64,000 bases of DNA. Origin: Paenibacillus sp. N3.4 (GTDB lineage Bacteria; Bacillota; Bacilli; Paenibacillales; NBRC-103111). The translations under genes were made by a program, and so were the position numbers. The notes beneath the pieces were generated by a model. The model was not told the origin of the DNA, did no database searches, and saw only the letters and a list, made by a program, of their open reading frames with translations. The DNA lies in assembly GCF_008017805.1 (NCBI RefSeq), contig NZ_VRTT01000014.1:50184-114183 (forward strand), read 5' to 3'. Shown piece after piece: positions 43,730 to 54,220 of this stretch; positions within the stretch are counted from its first letter, which is position 1, and every line of letters begins with the position of its first letter.

Positions 43730-44964
43730 ACCTCATCAGCTTTAACTTCAAGACCCAGCTTGCGCGCTGCATAAGCCGTTGTACTTGCTTGCAATAAAAT
43801 CGTGATCAACACCGCCATAAAGGTAACACTCGTCATCAAATCACTGTGCGCCACCCCCATACCCGCGACCAACCCACACAAAGCGGCAGGAATGACGCCA
43901 GTTTCGCGTACCCAGAACATGAACAATATCTCATTCCTCTGCCACTTCGCCTTGCGGTCGGGCCATGTACATAATAAAACGGTCAAAGGACGCGCAATAA
44001 ACACAAAGACAAAAATGACCCCTAAGCTTGTCCATAAATGAGCCAAAAGCAAAGGGAAATTGACTTGACTACCTAGCAGAATGAAAATGAGCATGCGCAT
44101 AATGACCGTAATATTATCAGAAAAATGTGTCATTTCATCACGCTTGTCATACAGATTCAGCTTGAAAGTGTCAGCATTTCCCCAAATCAACCCCGCTGTA
44201 AAAGTCGCCATGAAACCACTGACACCAAGAAGCTGTCCTACCACATAAGCCCCTAGAGCCGTTACGACCATCGCAATAGTCGCAAAGTCTCTCAGAAGCC
44301 CCAACTTTAAATGCGCAGTTAAGAATGTCATTATGTAGCCAAATACAAGTCCCAGCGCAAGCCCACCAAGCGCCATTTTCGCAAATTCAGCAGCGCCAGA
44401 AAGAGCGGAAACTTCTTGCGTCCCCACTATAATAGCTAAAAATGAAAAAGTGAGAATAGAGCCTGTCGCGTCATTAAAAGCAGATTCAATTTCCACTGTC
44501 TCCCGTACCTTCGTGCGTATCTTCACCTGCTTAAACACTGGAATTAACGTGGCAGGATCGGTAGAAGAAATAATTGAGCCCAATAACAGGGCATAAAGCC
44601 ACGGTAGACCCAACAGGATATGAGCAACTGCAGCTACAGTCAAGCAGGTTATGATTACACCCGGAATACTTAATAAAGTAACAGTCAACCACACTTGCCG
44701 AAATCCGGATAGCCTAATGTTGCGTCCCCCATCAAAAAGAATTAAAGCGGAACCCATGACGAGAATAAACTGATTCGTGAATGATGTGCTAGACTCATTA
44801 ATCCAATGCAAGCCTTGGCCTACTAGTATGCCTGCTAGGAGAAACATAGCAACATCAGGCAGTTTCAGCCATTGCGCCGCTTTCCCGAAGATCATCCCCA
44901 ATCCGAAAACAAGCACAAGTAAAATGATAACATGTTCAACCATTATGGATGTCGAAGTTTCCAT
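43726..44964 (-). CDS. Cation:proton antiporter, NhaP type
   Basis: A 412-residue transporter with about 12 helices. The core motif IISSTDPATLIPVFKQV and the following ESAFNDATGSILTF carry the Asp residues that bind cation and proton in CPA1/NhaP proteins. Its ATG overlaps the upstream RCK gene stop as TAATG, so translation is coupled; it is therefore cotranscribed with potassium uptake genes and may balance K+ or Na+ with protons. No C-terminal RCK domain is attached. The 3' end meets that of the LysR gene (4-bp overlap). Confidence 0.88.
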   Translation of the reverse strand: METSTSIMVEHVIILLVLVFGLGMIFGKAAQWLKLPDVAMFLLAGILVGQGLHWINESSTSFTNQFILVMGSALILFDGGRNIRLSGFRQVWLTVTLLSIPGVIITCLTVAAVAHILLGLPWLYALLLGSIISSTDPATLIPVFKQVKIRTKVRETVEIESAFNDATGSILTFSFLAIIVGTQEVSALSGAAEFAKMALGGLALGLVFGYIMTFLTAHLKLGLLRDFATIAMVVTALGAYVVGQLLGVSGFMATFTAGLIWGNADTFKLNLYDKRDEMTHFSDNITVIMRMLIFILLGSQVNFPLLLAHLWTSLGVIFVFVFIARPLTVLLCTWPDRKAKWQRNEILFMFWVRETGVIPAALCGLVAGMGVAHSDLMTSVTFMAVLITILLQASTTAYAARKLGLEVKADEV

Positions 44965-45626
44965 TAACTGATAACTTCATTTTCAAAATTCTCAATTTGC
45001 TCGTTGGTCCCAATAATGACCATGACATCATTCTCATTTACTACATCCGATGCGGTTGGTGCAATAATAATCCCCTTCTGTTTATTAATGGCTACTACGC
45101 TGCAGCCATATTTGGCGCGAGGATCAAGTTCTTTGATGGACAAACCGCACAGACCTTTAGGAACCGAAAGCTCTACAATGGTATAGTCTTTGGAAATTTC
45201 AATGTAATCGAGTAAATTGGGTGAAACGAGTTGATGCGCAACACGAATACCCATATCTCTCTCCGGATAAATGACACGGTCGACCCCCAGCTTATTCAGC
45301 ACTTTACCGTGAAGCTCAGATAAGGCTTTGGCAACGACTTTTTTGACACCTAAATCCTTCAATACAATGGCGGTCAAAATACTTGCTTGTATATCATCAC
45401 CAATTGAAACGACAGCACAATCGAAATTGCGCACACCGAGGGACTTAAGTACTTCCTCATCCGTGGAATCCGCCACCACAGCATGTGTGAGCTCTGAACT
45501 CATTTCATCTACAGCCTCTTCATCCTTATCAATGCCAAGTACTTCATAGCCTAGTTTAACCAGTTCCTTGGATATACTGGATCCGAATCGACCCAGACCA
45601 ATGACGACATATTGATTCTTTTTCAT
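44964..45626 (-). CDS. ktrA: Ktr potassium uptake regulatory subunit (RCK domains)
   Basis: A 220-residue cytoplasmic ring-forming protein. The RCK_N Rossmann motif is YVVIGLGRFGSSISKELVKL (about 6-25) with acidic IDKDEEAVDE; the RCK_C domain follows (LSVPKGLCGLSIKELD to the end). It gates the membrane subunit encoded 14 bp upstream on ATP/ADP or c-di-AMP binding. It could equally be called KtrC, since the two paralogues are not separable here. Confidence 0.9.
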   Translation of the reverse strand: MKKNQYVVIGLGRFGSSISKELVKLGYEVLGIDKDEEAVDEMSSELTHAVVADSTDEEVLKSLGVRNFDCAVVSIGDDIQASILTAIVLKDLGVKKVVAKALSELHGKVLNKLGVDRVIYPERDMGIRVAHQLVSPNLLDYIEISKDYTIVELSVPKGLCGLSIKELDPRAKYGCSVVAINKQKGIIIAPTASDVVNENDVMVIIGTNEQIENFENEVIS

Positions 45627-45640
45627 CTGCGCTGCACCCC

Positions 45641-46993
45641 TTATCCGATCGTAATTTTACCTTCTGGGTATCTAAATAATTCTTTTTCCTGCTTAGGCTG
45701 CAAGGCATAGGCAAGTGTTATGGGTCCCAAACGACCAGCAAACATCGTTATGCTGATGAGTATTTTCCCGAAGGTCGTCAAATCTGGAGTTAACCCCATG
45801 GTCATGCCCACAGTTCCAAAAGCCGAAGTAACCTCAAACAAAATTTTGAGTAATTGCGCATTCTCAGTTGTAGACAGCAGCATCGAAACGAAGATAACTA
45901 AAAACAAAGCAAGCATCGTTAACGTAATGGCTTTTAAGATACGGTCCTTTGCCAAACGGTGGCGAAAAATGACAATGTCCTCTTTTCCACGAATCATGGT
46001 CACTATGGCGCTGATCAGAATCGTGAACGTCGTTGTTTTAATACCGCCGCCCGTTGAGCCCGGAGAGGCTCCAATAAACATGAGAATAACGATAAAGAAT
46101 TGCGTAGCTTGACGCATGCCGCCGATATCAACCGTATTGGGGCCTGCAGTCCGCGGCGCAACAGATTGGAAGAAAGAAGCTAATATTTTGCCACCTAGGT
46201 CGAGCGATCCCATGGTTCTGATATTCGTATATTCGAATATAAAGATGACAATGGCTCCAAACACAATGAGAAAGCCCGTCATGCTCAATACGACTTTGGA
46301 CTGCAAAGAAAGCTTTTTCGTCTTACGAAATTCCAGCGTATCCGACATAACAATAAAGCCTATCCCACCTAGAACAATAAGCGCCATAGCAACAACATTC
46401 ACCACCACATCATTGGTGTAGTTGGTAAAAGAAACAAAGGGGGCGTCTACCGTACCAAACAAATCAAAGCCCGCATTATTAAACATCGATATGGCATGCC
46501 AAATACCAAAATAAAGAGCTTTGGGAAAGCCCAAATCAAACGTCCAGCGAATGGTAAAAATAACTGCCGCCACAGCTTCAATCGTTAAGGAATAAATGAT
46601 GACTTTGCGAATAAGTCGGATAATACCTTCCATAGTCCCTTGATTTAAAGCCTCTTGCAGAACTAAACGCTCTTTCAACGTTATCTTCATCCGAAGGGCA
46701 AAAGCGACTAACGTAGCCATCGTCATGAACCCTAAACCGCCTACCTGGATCAAACTTACAATAACAATCTGTCCGAACATCGAGTAGGCGCTTCCTGTAT
46801 CCACAACGACAAGCCCGGTTACACAGGTTGCTGAGGTCGCTGTAAACAGCGCATCCAAGAACGCTACAGAATGCCCCGTTGCCGAAGCAAAAGGAAGGGT
46901 TAAAAGTCCTGCTCCCAAGAAAATGATACAGGCAAATCCAAGAACAAGAATTTGAGGAGGTTTAAGCCGCCAAATACTCATTTTCTTTAACAT
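45641..46993 (-). CDS. ktrB: Ktr/TrkH potassium channel-like membrane subunit
   Basis: A 450-residue membrane protein with four repeated helix-pore-helix units. Selectivity-filter-like loops are recognisable in SATCVTGLVVVDTG, MFNNAGFDLFG, ASPGSTGGGIKTTT and TSAFGTVGMTMG, each with the conserved Gly. It imports K+ with sodium or proton gradient. I chose the ATG at 46993 because AAGGAGGA lies upstream; the frame extends to 47122 but without a ribosome site. No ydaO/c-di-AMP riboswitch could be recognised upstream. Confidence 0.93.
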   Translation of the reverse strand: MLKKMSIWRLKPPQILVLGFACIIFLGAGLLTLPFASATGHSVAFLDALFTATSATCVTGLVVVDTGSAYSMFGQIVIVSLIQVGGLGFMTMATLVAFALRMKITLKERLVLQEALNQGTMEGIIRLIRKVIIYSLTIEAVAAVIFTIRWTFDLGFPKALYFGIWHAISMFNNAGFDLFGTVDAPFVSFTNYTNDVVVNVVAMALIVLGGIGFIVMSDTLEFRKTKKLSLQSKVVLSMTGFLIVFGAIVIFIFEYTNIRTMGSLDLGGKILASFFQSVAPRTAGPNTVDIGGMRQATQFFIVILMFIGASPGSTGGGIKTTTFTILISAIVTMIRGKEDIVIFRHRLAKDRILKAITLTMLALFLVIFVSMLLSTTENAQLLKILFEVTSAFGTVGMTMGLTPDLTTFGKILISITMFAGRLGPITLAYALQPKQEKELFRYPEGKITIG

Positions 46994-47199
46994 TGCGTCC
47001 TCCTTTAGGTAATGACAACGGATTTTCATGCCTTTTATTGGTATAGTTCCCTGAACTCTTAAAGAAATTCGCTTCGAATGCAATTGATAGGTATTATATA
47101 ACTGTTTGTATTTATTTACCACTGAATTGACTTCTTTTTAAACTGTGATAACGTTAATCTAGCGATGCCAGAATCTTGAATCCAGAAGGGAACAGCTCT

Positions 47200-48828
47200 A
47201 TGATCAGGCCGAAGTTAAATCGTTCTCTACTCCTCCTTGCCTTCATTGGAGTAGCGCTTTACATGGGAATAACCGCTTTATATGGACTTCAAACAGATGA
47301 AAGCAAAAATGCCGACAATCCTTCCATGACGAAACAGCAGGCAGCGCAAAGCGCCGCTGCATTCATCACCGAACGTTACAATATCAAAGACGTTCAAACC
47401 TATGTCGTGTATCAATCCAAAAAAACACGCAGCGGTTATATGCAGAAAGAACATTTATCCGAGGCCTACAATAAGGTTTACGGAGAGCGTTTCCCCATTG
47501 ACTACTATCAGGTGAGTGTAAAAGACGCAACAAACAGACGACAATTTACGGTTGAGGTTAATTATACCAACAGTAAGGTCTTCGGCTGGATGGAAACGAC
47601 AAATACTTCTTCCACAATAAGCAAGCATAAAGCAGATATTTTGGCAAAGCAGGAAATACGCCAGCAAGGACTAAACCCGGATGACTTTATAGCGGTCGAT
47701 AAGCCAGAAATCTTGGGAGAGCAGCCTGCAGGAACAACGCTTTACTACGAAAAGAAGACGGAGCCTATTGGCGAAGCCCGTCTGCAGGTTGAAGTTCAAT
47801 TCGATGATGCCAATTTAACGGGATACAGCGTGTTATTCAGCTTACCGGCTTCACATCAAATATGGCTTAATCAGCAAGACCGTTCCGCCTCTCTCATGAC
47901 ATGGGTGTCTATGGGCTTCACCGCAATAATGGCTATTATTGCCCTTATATATGCCATTAAATATAGAAAAACAATGAAATTCCGCAGAGGCTTACTGCTA
48001 ACAGCCATTTTCTTAGCTATTTATATAAGCAATAATTATAATTTATATCCTGCATTCCGAGCCATGTCCGGTGCTGGCAGCAGCGAGTTGGCCATCCAAG
48101 CCATCATTATATTCATGAATCTGGTCACCGTCTTGCTTGCTCTTTCCCTTTACTTGTCGCTGGTAGCAGGCAGCGGACTATGGCAGTCTATCGGGCAGCC
48201 TAAATGGCCTTTATGGAAAGACAATCGTTTTGGACATGATGTGTTTCATGGCATGGGGCGCGGCTATTTACTGGCTCTCTTCATTTTGGGTGTCCAACAG
48301 GTGCTTTTCTATGTGGGAGAAGTGAGTTTCGATGTGTGGGCCGTGAACGATCCCTCGGATTCGGTGCTTAATATGGTGGAGCCTCGCTTGTTTCCCATGA
48401 TGGCCTGGGTTGCAGCCATATCCGAAGAAGCAACCTTTCGACTGCTTGGCATTATTTTGTTTAAAAAACTATTTCGTTCCAACTTTATTGCCGTGCTGAT
48501 TCCTAGCATTATATGGGCTGCAAGCCACACGCAATACCCCATCTATCCCGTCTATACCAGGTTAATCGAAGTTACGGTGATTGGCATCATTCTCGGGTAT
48601 GTATTCCTAAAATACGGCTTCATAACCGCTGTTTTTGCTCACGCCTGTATGGACAGCATACTCATGGGTCTGTCACTCTTTTCCTTAGGGCATGTCAGCA
48701 ATGTGCTTGCCGGGATGTTGTATGTTTTATTGCCAGCACTCATCGGTCTGCTGCTCGCTTGGCTGCACGGAAAAAGGCGATCCCCCCTTATTCCTGGGGA
48801 ATCGCCGCCTCACCTTGAAGTGCTTTGA
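47200..48828 (+). CDS. CPBP family intramembrane metalloprotease
   Basis: A 542-residue membrane protein. After one helix and a soluble extracytoplasmic region (about 30-230) come about nine helices. The CPBP (CAAX protease/bacteriocin-processing) motifs are [14 protein letters not shown] (Glu-Glu-x-x-x-Arg, about 410), [12 protein letters not shown] (His) and [10 protein letters not shown] (His-x-x-x-Asp). The large N-terminal domain is unusual for the family, which is often 200-300 residues. I chose the ATG at 47200 because GAAGGGA lies upstream; a TTG at 47176 is possible. Its 3' end overlaps uvrC by 41 bp. Confidence 0.85.
   Translation: MIRPKLNRSLLLLAFIGVALYMGITALYGLQTDESKNADNPSMTKQQAAQSAAAFITERYNIKDVQTYVVYQSKKTRSGYMQKEHLSEAYNKVYGERFPIDYYQVSVKDATNRRQFTVEVNYTNSKVFGWMETTNTSSTISKHKADILAKQEIRQQGLNPDDFIAVDKPEILGEQPAGTTLYYEKKTEPIGEARLQVEVQFDDANLTGYSVLFSLPASHQIWLNQQDRSASLMTWVSMGFTAIMAIIALIYAIKYRKTMKFRRGLLLTAIFLAIYISNNYNLYPAFRAMSGAGSSELAIQAIIIFMNLVTVLLALSLYLSLVAGSGLWQSIGQPKWPLWKDNRFGHDVFHGMGRGYLLALFILGVQQVLFYVGEVSFDVWAVNDPSDSVLNMVEPRLFPMMAWVAAISEEATFRLLGIILFKKLFRSNFIAVLIPSIIWAASHTQYPIYPVYTRLIEVTVIGIILGYVFLKYGFITAVFAHACMDSILMGLSLFSLGHVSNVLAGMLYVLLPALIGLLLAWLHGKRRSPLIPGESPPHLEVL
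48771..48806 (-). terminator. uvrC terminator embedded in the end of the CPBP gene
   Basis: On the minus strand GGCGATTCCCC and GGGGGGATCGCC pair (plus 48776-48806), followed by TTTTT (48771-48775). The hairpin overlaps both the uvrC stop and the coding end of the convergent CPBP gene. Confidence 0.75.
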
Positions 48829-50725
48829 TAATTTCGCCAGCTAATTTCTCTCCTATACCTAGAGGCTTGAAGTCCGTGACTTCGGCCTCTTTGATTTTGC
48901 GTACGGAGCCAAAATGCTTCAGGAGCGCCTTGCGTCGTTTCTCACCTATACCCGGAATCGCATCCAACTGCGACACAACCATCGATTTCGCTCTCGTTTC
49001 CCGATGGAATGTAATCGCGAAACGGTGAACTTCGTCTTGAATGCGCTGAAGTAGGTAGAACTCCTGGCTGTCTCTCGGCAGCGGCACGACTTCAGCCGGA
49101 TCACCGATCATAAGCTGTGCTGTCTTGTGCTTCGCATCCTTTACCAGACCGCAAATAGGAATGAATAGGCCCAGCTCATTTTCCAAGACATCAACAGCAG
49201 CAGATATTTGTCCTTTCCCGCCATCCACTACAATGAGATCGGGCATCGTCAAATTATCCTTCAGTACACGTTCGTATCTGCGGCGGATGACTTCACGCAT
49301 CGTTTCGTAATCGTCCGGTCCTTGGACCGTTTTGACCTTATACTTGCGGTACTCCTTGCGATCCGGCCTTCCATCAACGAAGACGACCATGGCCGAGACC
49401 GGATTCGTCCCTTGTATGTTTGAGTTATCGAAGGCCTCGATGCGACGTATCGTCCCTGTACCCAGCCACTCGCCAAGATTCTCTACGGCCTTCGTTGTGC
49501 GGCGTTCGTCCCGCTCCACCAAGCGGAACTTCTCATCCAGTGCGTTGCGAGCGTTATCTTTGGCCATATCGACCATTTGTTTCTTAAGTCCGCGCTGCGG
49601 GATATGGACCTTGACCTTTAGCCACGATTCCAAGGCTTCGCGAATATCTGTCTCTTCCGCCTCTGCTCGGGCGACGGCTTCAGGCGGCACTTCAGCGGTA
49701 GCTTCTGTATGGACAGCAGGTTCTGAAAGGACAGTGACTTCATTGCCCACTGGCATATTTGGCAGAAAAATCTCCTTTGGCAGCGCCGGATTGTCGCTGT
49801 ATACTTGCGTAACATAGGACATGAAATCGTTATATTCATCCCCATAATAAGGAAACAGCGAAACATGCCGCTCAATCAGCTTGCCCTGCCGCATATACTG
49901 GATGTGTACAGCCATCCAGCCCTTGTCGACCGCGTAGCCGAATACGTCACGATCAAGCGCATCTGCTGTCGTAATTTTCTGCTTCTCCATCACGGCATCG
50001 ATGCTCATGATGTGATCGCGCAGCTCCTTCGCGCGTTCAAAGTTTAGTTCCTCCGCTGCGGCCAGCATTTTGGTCGTCAGCTCTTCTTTAATCACATCGT
50101 GTCCGCCGCCGAGGAAACGACTGATCTCCTGCACCATCCGCTCGTTCGTCTCCGCGGTTACGTCAAACTCGCAAGGCGCCAGACACTGCCCGATATGATA
50201 GTATAGGCATACTTTATCCGGCATCGTCTTGCACTTGCGAAGAGGGTAAAGCCGATCCAGCAGCTTCTTCGTCTGCTGGGCCGCGAAAGCGTTCGGATAA
50301 GGGCCAAAATACTTGCCCTTATCTTTAATCACTCTCCGCGTTACTTCCAGACGCGGCTGCTCTTCATGGGTAATTTTAATATAAGGAAATGTCTTATCAT
50401 CCTTGAGAAGCACGTTATACCGGGGATGATGCTGCTTAATCAGATTACACTCCAGAATCAACGCTTCCATGTTCGAGGAGGTAATAATATATTCAAAGTC
50501 GCGAATCTCGCTGACTAGTTTTTGCGTCTTTGCGCTGTGGCTGCCGGTAAAATAGGAGCGCACACGATTTTTCAGCACCTTCGCTTTACCTACATAAATA
50601 ATCGTTCCTTCACGATTTTTCATAATATAACAGCCAGGCTTGTCTGGTAACAAAGACAGCTTGTGCTTGATCATTTCAAGACTCTGCTCGCGGATACCCG
50701 CATCCTCATGCTCATAGTCTGTCAC
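48788..50725 (-). CDS. uvrC: Excinuclease ABC subunit C
   Basis: A 645-residue nucleotide-excision-repair nuclease. The GIY-YIG domain is at about 30-105 ([20 protein letters not shown]), the UvrB-binding UVR motif at about 210-240 ([20 protein letters not shown]), the RNase H-like nuclease at about 400-560 ([20 protein letters not shown]), and tandem helix-hairpin-helix motifs at the end ([19 protein letters not shown]). An acidic, Ala/Glu-rich insertion of about 40 residues (about 325-365) makes it longer than the usual 590-610. The GTG start has AAGGAG ten bases upstream. Confidence 0.97.
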   Translation of the reverse strand: MTDYEHEDAGIREQSLEMIKHKLSLLPDKPGCYIMKNREGTIIYVGKAKVLKNRVRSYFTGSHSAKTQKLVSEIRDFEYIITSSNMEALILECNLIKQHHPRYNVLLKDDKTFPYIKITHEEQPRLEVTRRVIKDKGKYFGPYPNAFAAQQTKKLLDRLYPLRKCKTMPDKVCLYYHIGQCLAPCEFDVTAETNERMVQEISRFLGGGHDVIKEELTTKMLAAAEELNFERAKELRDHIMSIDAVMEKQKITTADALDRDVFGYAVDKGWMAVHIQYMRQGKLIERHVSLFPYYGDEYNDFMSYVTQVYSDNPALPKEIFLPNMPVGNEVTVLSEPAVHTEATAEVPPEAVARAEAEETDIREALESWLKVKVHIPQRGLKKQMVDMAKDNARNALDEKFRLVERDERRTTKAVENLGEWLGTGTIRRIEAFDNSNIQGTNPVSAMVVFVDGRPDRKEYRKYKVKTVQGPDDYETMREVIRRRYERVLKDNLTMPDLIVVDGGKGQISAAVDVLENELGLFIPICGLVKDAKHKTAQLMIGDPAEVVPLPRDSQEFYLLQRIQDEVHRFAITFHRETRAKSMVVSQLDAIPGIGEKRRKALLKHFGSVRKIKEAEVTDFKPLGIGEKLAGEIIKALQGEAAIPQE

Positions 50726-50792
50726 GTCTTACAATCTCCTTTCGAGCAACCTCCATCTTCGGAGTAAACAAATTCGTCAATAAAAAAAAGAA

Positions 50793-50830
50793 AAAAAGCT
50801 CTTTCTCAGCATAGCAGAAAAAGAGCTTTT
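50793..50830 (-). terminator. Terminator of trxA
   Basis: AAAAAGCTCTTT and AAAGAGCTTTTT form a long stem around CTCAGCATAGCAGA, with T-rich sequence on the minus-strand exit side. Confidence 0.85.
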
Positions 50831-50861
50831 TCTCACGAACAATCGTTGCCGGAACGATCTA

Positions 50862-51176
50862 TTATTGATGACGCGCTACAACATTTTTAAGAGCTTCTTT
50901 GGATTGGAAACCAACCACTTTATCAACAGGCTGTCCGTCTTTGAAAACGATCAGTGTTGGAATGCTCATAACGCCAAAGCGGGAAGCGGATTCCGGATTG
51001 TCATCCACGTTCACTTTTGCGATTTTCAAGGATTCAATTTCTTTATCCAGTTCTTCCAGAACAGGAGCGATCATTTTGCAAGGTCCGCACCAAGGTGCCC
51101 AGAAGTCTACAAGTACTGTACCTTCGCCTTCAACTTCTGATTTAAAACTGTTATCGGAAACATTCACAATTGCCAT
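50862..51176 (-). CDS. trxA: Thioredoxin
   Basis: A 104-residue thioredoxin with the redox motif FWAPWCGPCKMIAPVL (Cys29/Cys32), the cis-Pro segment MSIPTLIVFKDG and a full-length fold. It reduces protein disulfides using thioredoxin reductase. An AAGGAGGAA ribosome site precedes the ATG. It is monocistronic, with its own terminator and a long leader. Confidence 0.97.
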   Translation of the reverse strand: MAIVNVSDNSFKSEVEGEGTVLVDFWAPWCGPCKMIAPVLEELDKEIESLKIAKVNVDDNPESASRFGVMSIPTLIVFKDGQPVDKVVGFQSKEALKNVVARHQ

Positions 51177-51317
51177 GATAGTTCCTCCTTCTAAGAATAG
51201 ATTTCATGTATAACATCAAGTAGAACTTTGCTACCGATGAACGTCAACAAGTAAAGTATACCACACTGACAGGTCATTTCAACCAAGCCACCCATTAGTG
51301 AAAGGCTGGTTATTACG

Positions 51318-51701
51318 CTATAAAGTAGGCACACCTACAGGTAATCCTTGAACCCTCTGCTGCTCAATATAAGCAATCCGGTCCTTTAAATTCGCTTGCA
51401 GCAGCTGCAGCATCTCCATCTGCTGTTCAATGTCACGGAGCTTCTCGGTATAAAGTGGAAGCAAGTCATCACACAGCGACTCCTGATTTTTCATTACACA
51501 GTTCAGAAAGCTTTCAATCTGCTCTGTTGTAAAACCTAAGCTCAAATAAAACTGTATGGTCTTCACACGTTCGACAGCCATCTGGTTGAACACCCGGTAG
51601 CCATTTTCCTCTCGCTGCGTCGCAATTAAACCTTTGGTTTCATAATAACGCAAGGAGCGTATGCTGGCGCCGGTAAGCTTGGATAATTCACTGATCCGCA
51701 T
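51318..51701 (-). CDS. MerR family transcriptional regulator
   Basis: A 127-residue regulator. The winged helix is MRISELSKLTGASIRSLRYYETKG trimmed at the start, followed by GYRVFNQMAVERVKTIQFYL and a coiled coil for dimerisation (about 75-115). The single pair of Cys residues (NCVMKNQESLC) might be a sensor but is not a known metal-binding pattern. I chose the ATG at 51701 because AAAAAGGTG lies six bases upstream; the GTG at 51710 overlaps that site. Confidence 0.88.
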   Translation of the reverse strand: MRISELSKLTGASIRSLRYYETKGLIATQREENGYRVFNQMAVERVKTIQFYLSLGFTTEQIESFLNCVMKNQESLCDDLLPLYTEKLRDIEQQMEMLQLLQANLKDRIAYIEQQRVQGLPVGVPTL

Positions 51702-51909
51702 TGCGTTCACCTTTTTCCTTTTCCTTGATCAAGTAAGGATGATCTTATTGTAAACCATGACACTAATGTTATAGTCAAGTGTTTTTTGCTATATAGGCAT
51801 CATTATCTTATCGTTTGCACAATTGTCACTTTGATTTGCTTTACAACTTTCGACGAATTTGGGTATACTAATCTTAAACTTAGAATGTCGGACGTTAGGG
51901 GGTAACCAC

Positions 51910-52053
51910 ATGAGCGATCCTAAACACCCTGAGCTTCACGTATATGAAGAACCGCGTAACGATTTCATGGACGTTGGTATTGGCTTTGGCGTTTTCTTTG
52001 GCGTGCTTTTTATTATTGCAGCCATTGCAACTGTGATTCAAGTCATGAAATAG
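51910..52053 (+). CDS. YqzM-like small membrane protein
   Basis: A 47-residue protein with a polar N terminus (KHPELHVYEEPRNDF) and one C-terminal helix (VGIGFGVFFGVLFIIAAIAT). Composition and the Asn-Asp-x-x-D-x-G-x-GF pattern resemble the YqzM family of Bacillales. GGGGGT upstream marks the ATG at 51910. It has its own terminator. Function unknown. Confidence 0.72.
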   Translation: MSDPKHPELHVYEEPRNDFMDVGIGFGVFFGVLFIIAAIATVIQVMK

Positions 52054-52072
52054 TCCATATCCTTTGCTGAGA

Positions 52073-52105
52073 AAGCCTCTGCCCCTGTGCAGAGGCTTTT
52101 TTCTT
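52073..52105 (+). terminator. Terminator of the YqzM-like gene
   Basis: AAGCCTCTGC (52073-52082) pairs with GCAGAGGCTT, followed by TTTTTTC: a classical intrinsic terminator. Confidence 0.92.
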
Positions 52106-52184
52106 CTAACCATGTTAAAATAAGGAAGTATTCGATTCTTTTACAAAAAAAATATTATTTAACAGAAGGAGAACTTTTATACTT

Positions 52185-53189
52185 ATGATTAACTTGCATC
52201 CAGACAGACAAAAATTGATTACATACATCGGATTAACCGAGGCTGATCTGCAGCTGCTGAAAAGTAAACAAGAAGCATTTGCACAAATCGTAGACAAGTT
52301 AGTCGATCAATTATATGCAGATATTATTATTTGGCCTGAATTAGTCGCCATCATCGAGCAGCACAGCACAGTGGAACGCCTTAAGGAAACACAGCGTTGG
52401 TACTTCATGTCAATGGCCTCAGGCGTTATTAATGATGAGTATATTCAGAAACGATTATTTATCGGTCATGTGCATTCTCGCATTGGTCTTACAACTTCTT
52501 GGTATTTGGGCACTTATTTAAAATATACGGATTTGGCAGCCCTTCATTTTCAATCCATCATGCCGAATGAATGGACTCAAGTTCTTCATTCCCTCAGTAA
52601 AATGTTTAACTTAGATTCCCAGCTTGTGTTGGAGGCTTACGAATATGTGGAGAAACAGAAAATTCTAACGCTTGCCGATGAACAGGAAAAAATGCTGACG
52701 ACGATTTCACATGCCGTACAGGAATTGGCATCCATGATGGTTGAACTCGGAGGCAGCAGTCAAATCGTGGCAGATACTGCCGTCCAAACGGCCGAATCGC
52801 AAGAAACCTCCAACCAGCGGCTCGATGAGCTGAATGATGAAATCAAGGATATTTCCAAGATGGGATCTGTCATGAAAGAAATATCGGATCAAACTCATCT
52901 GTTGGGTCTCAATGCAGCCATTGAAGCCGCTCGTTCTGGCGAGCATGGCCGAGGCTTTGAAGTCGTCGCCAATGAAGTGCGCAAGCTAGCCTCTCGTTCG
53001 CGTGAAGCTCTGGATCAGATCCAATCGAAGCTTAAACTTATTGCGAAAAAACTCGAATTCGTGAAGAGGGGATCTGAGGAAACGACTCTTTTCGCGCGAA
53101 CACAAGCGGCTAGCGCAGAAGAACTAACCTCTTTTGTACAAATGATCGAGAAGGTCACCTTTGAGCTGGAAAAGCTAAAAAAGAACTAA
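52185..53189 (+). CDS. Globin-coupled methyl-accepting sensor (HemAT-like)
   Basis: A 334-residue soluble protein. The N-terminal protoglobin domain (about 5-160) has the proximal heme His candidate in [16 protein letters not shown]. The C-terminal half is a methyl-accepting signalling domain with the conserved hairpin tip ([20 protein letters not shown] then [18 protein letters not shown]). It senses oxygen or another gas and signals to CheA. It is about 100 residues shorter than Bacillus HemAT, having a reduced signalling coiled coil. The only AAGGAG lies 13 bases before the ATG, rather far. Confidence 0.88.
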   Translation: MINLHPDRQKLITYIGLTEADLQLLKSKQEAFAQIVDKLVDQLYADIIIWPELVAIIEQHSTVERLKETQRWYFMSMASGVINDEYIQKRLFIGHVHSRIGLTTSWYLGTYLKYTDLAALHFQSIMPNEWTQVLHSLSKMFNLDSQLVLEAYEYVEKQKILTLADEQEKMLTTISHAVQELASMMVELGGSSQIVADTAVQTAESQETSNQRLDELNDEIKDISKMGSVMKEISDQTHLLGLNAAIEAARSGEHGRGFEVVANEVRKLASRSREALDQIQSKLKLIAKKLEFVKRGSEETTLFARTQAASAEELTSFVQMIEKVTFELEKLKKN

Positions 53190-53198
53190 TAAGATAAA

Positions 53199-53236
53199 AA
53201 GCTGCACAACGAGCTTAGCGCTCAATCGTGCAGCTT
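53199..53236. terminator. Bidirectional terminator between the HemAT-like gene and dnaI
   Basis: AAGCTGCAC (53199-53207) pairs with GTGCAGCTT (53228-53236), with an inner GAGC/GCTC stem. A and T runs lie on both sides. Confidence 0.85.
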
Positions 53237-53239
53237 ATA

Positions 53240-54190
53240 TTATTTTCCCCGTTTGTTCGTTCCCGTCACATCAACGACATCGACAAAAGGCCGAATGCGG
53301 TCCATAATCCGCTGTCCCTTGTATTCTTCGTCTCCGTCTTTATTCGTAAAGCTGAAATGCTTCTCCAGATCAGATAGCGCATAATTGGACGTAAAGAACG
53401 TCGGCTTCCGATTCATCCGATGATTCACGATAGCTCCGATGACATGATCGCGCAGCCATGGGTTCAAATTCTCTGCTCCTATATCATCGAAGACAAGCAA
53501 ATCTGTCTCCTTCAGAAGGTCTATGGTTTCCTTCAACTTATAGGGCTCTTGAAACATTCCCTTCAAATCCTCGGCGAAATCCGGCATATAGACGATCGCA
53601 CCCGTCATGCCTACCTTAGCTAGCTGATGCAGCATGTAGCCCATTAAAAATGTCTTGCCGGTTCCGAAGGAACCTGACAAATACAATCCTCTTGTTTGAA
53701 GCCCTTCTTCCATGGTCAAGCTTACATAATCATTAATCTGCATGACAGCCTTGGCCCGATCCAGATCCGTTTCGAGAATTTCTCCAAAGGAGTAGCTGCG
53801 TGAAATCATCCGAGCATCCACATGAAAAGTACGAATTCGACTGCTTATCGCATCCTCCAGCTGCTTGGCGTTGAATTTCTTGCAAGCTGCCTTTTCCTCA
53901 TGAATAAAAGCCGCTTCATTAACCGACTCCGCCATTAATACCGTGTAATGACCCGTCATATCATTAGGACAACGCTCTAGGCCGGGACAGTTCGAACAGT
54001 TCTTGTACTCCGTTACATACTGGTATAGCTTGTTCATATTAATTTTTATCGTATAGTCATCAAGGAATGGGTACTTTTTGCGAAACTTATGCACGAGGGC
54101 GTCTTCCATGACGGCCCCAATCTTCGCTTCCGCTTTCCTTCTCCATTCAGAATCGGGCATCGATTTCAATAATTGCGATAGGGATTCCAT
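53240..54190 (-). CDS. dnaI: Primosomal helicase loader DnaI
   Basis: A 316-residue AAA+ ATPase that loads the replicative helicase. The N-terminal region has the Cys-rich zinc-binding site (CSNCPGLERCPND, then a Cys in AACKKFN). The AAA+ domain has Walker A LSGSFGTGKTFLMGYM (about 165-180), Walker B LLVFDDIGAEN and the sensor THFTSNYALS-like segment (TFFTSNYALSDLE). It lies 30 bp after dnaB, the order found throughout Bacillales. Confidence 0.95.
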   Translation of the reverse strand: MESLSQLLKSMPDSEWRRKAEAKIGAVMEDALVHKFRKKYPFLDDYTIKINMNKLYQYVTEYKNCSNCPGLERCPNDMTGHYTVLMAESVNEAAFIHEEKAACKKFNAKQLEDAISSRIRTFHVDARMISRSYSFGEILETDLDRAKAVMQINDYVSLTMEEGLQTRGLYLSGSFGTGKTFLMGYMLHQLAKVGMTGAIVYMPDFAEDLKGMFQEPYKLKETIDLLKETDLLVFDDIGAENLNPWLRDHVIGAIVNHRMNRKPTFFTSNYALSDLEKHFSFTNKDGDEEYKGQRIMDRIRPFVDVVDVTGTNKRGK

Positions 54191-54220
54191 CTTTTACCTA
54201 CCTCCCCGTCCATCTGCTTA

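Noticed and set aside
46994..47199. A c-di-AMP (ydaO) riboswitch before ktrB
   Set aside because: The ktr leader is short and I could not find the conserved ydaO core motifs.
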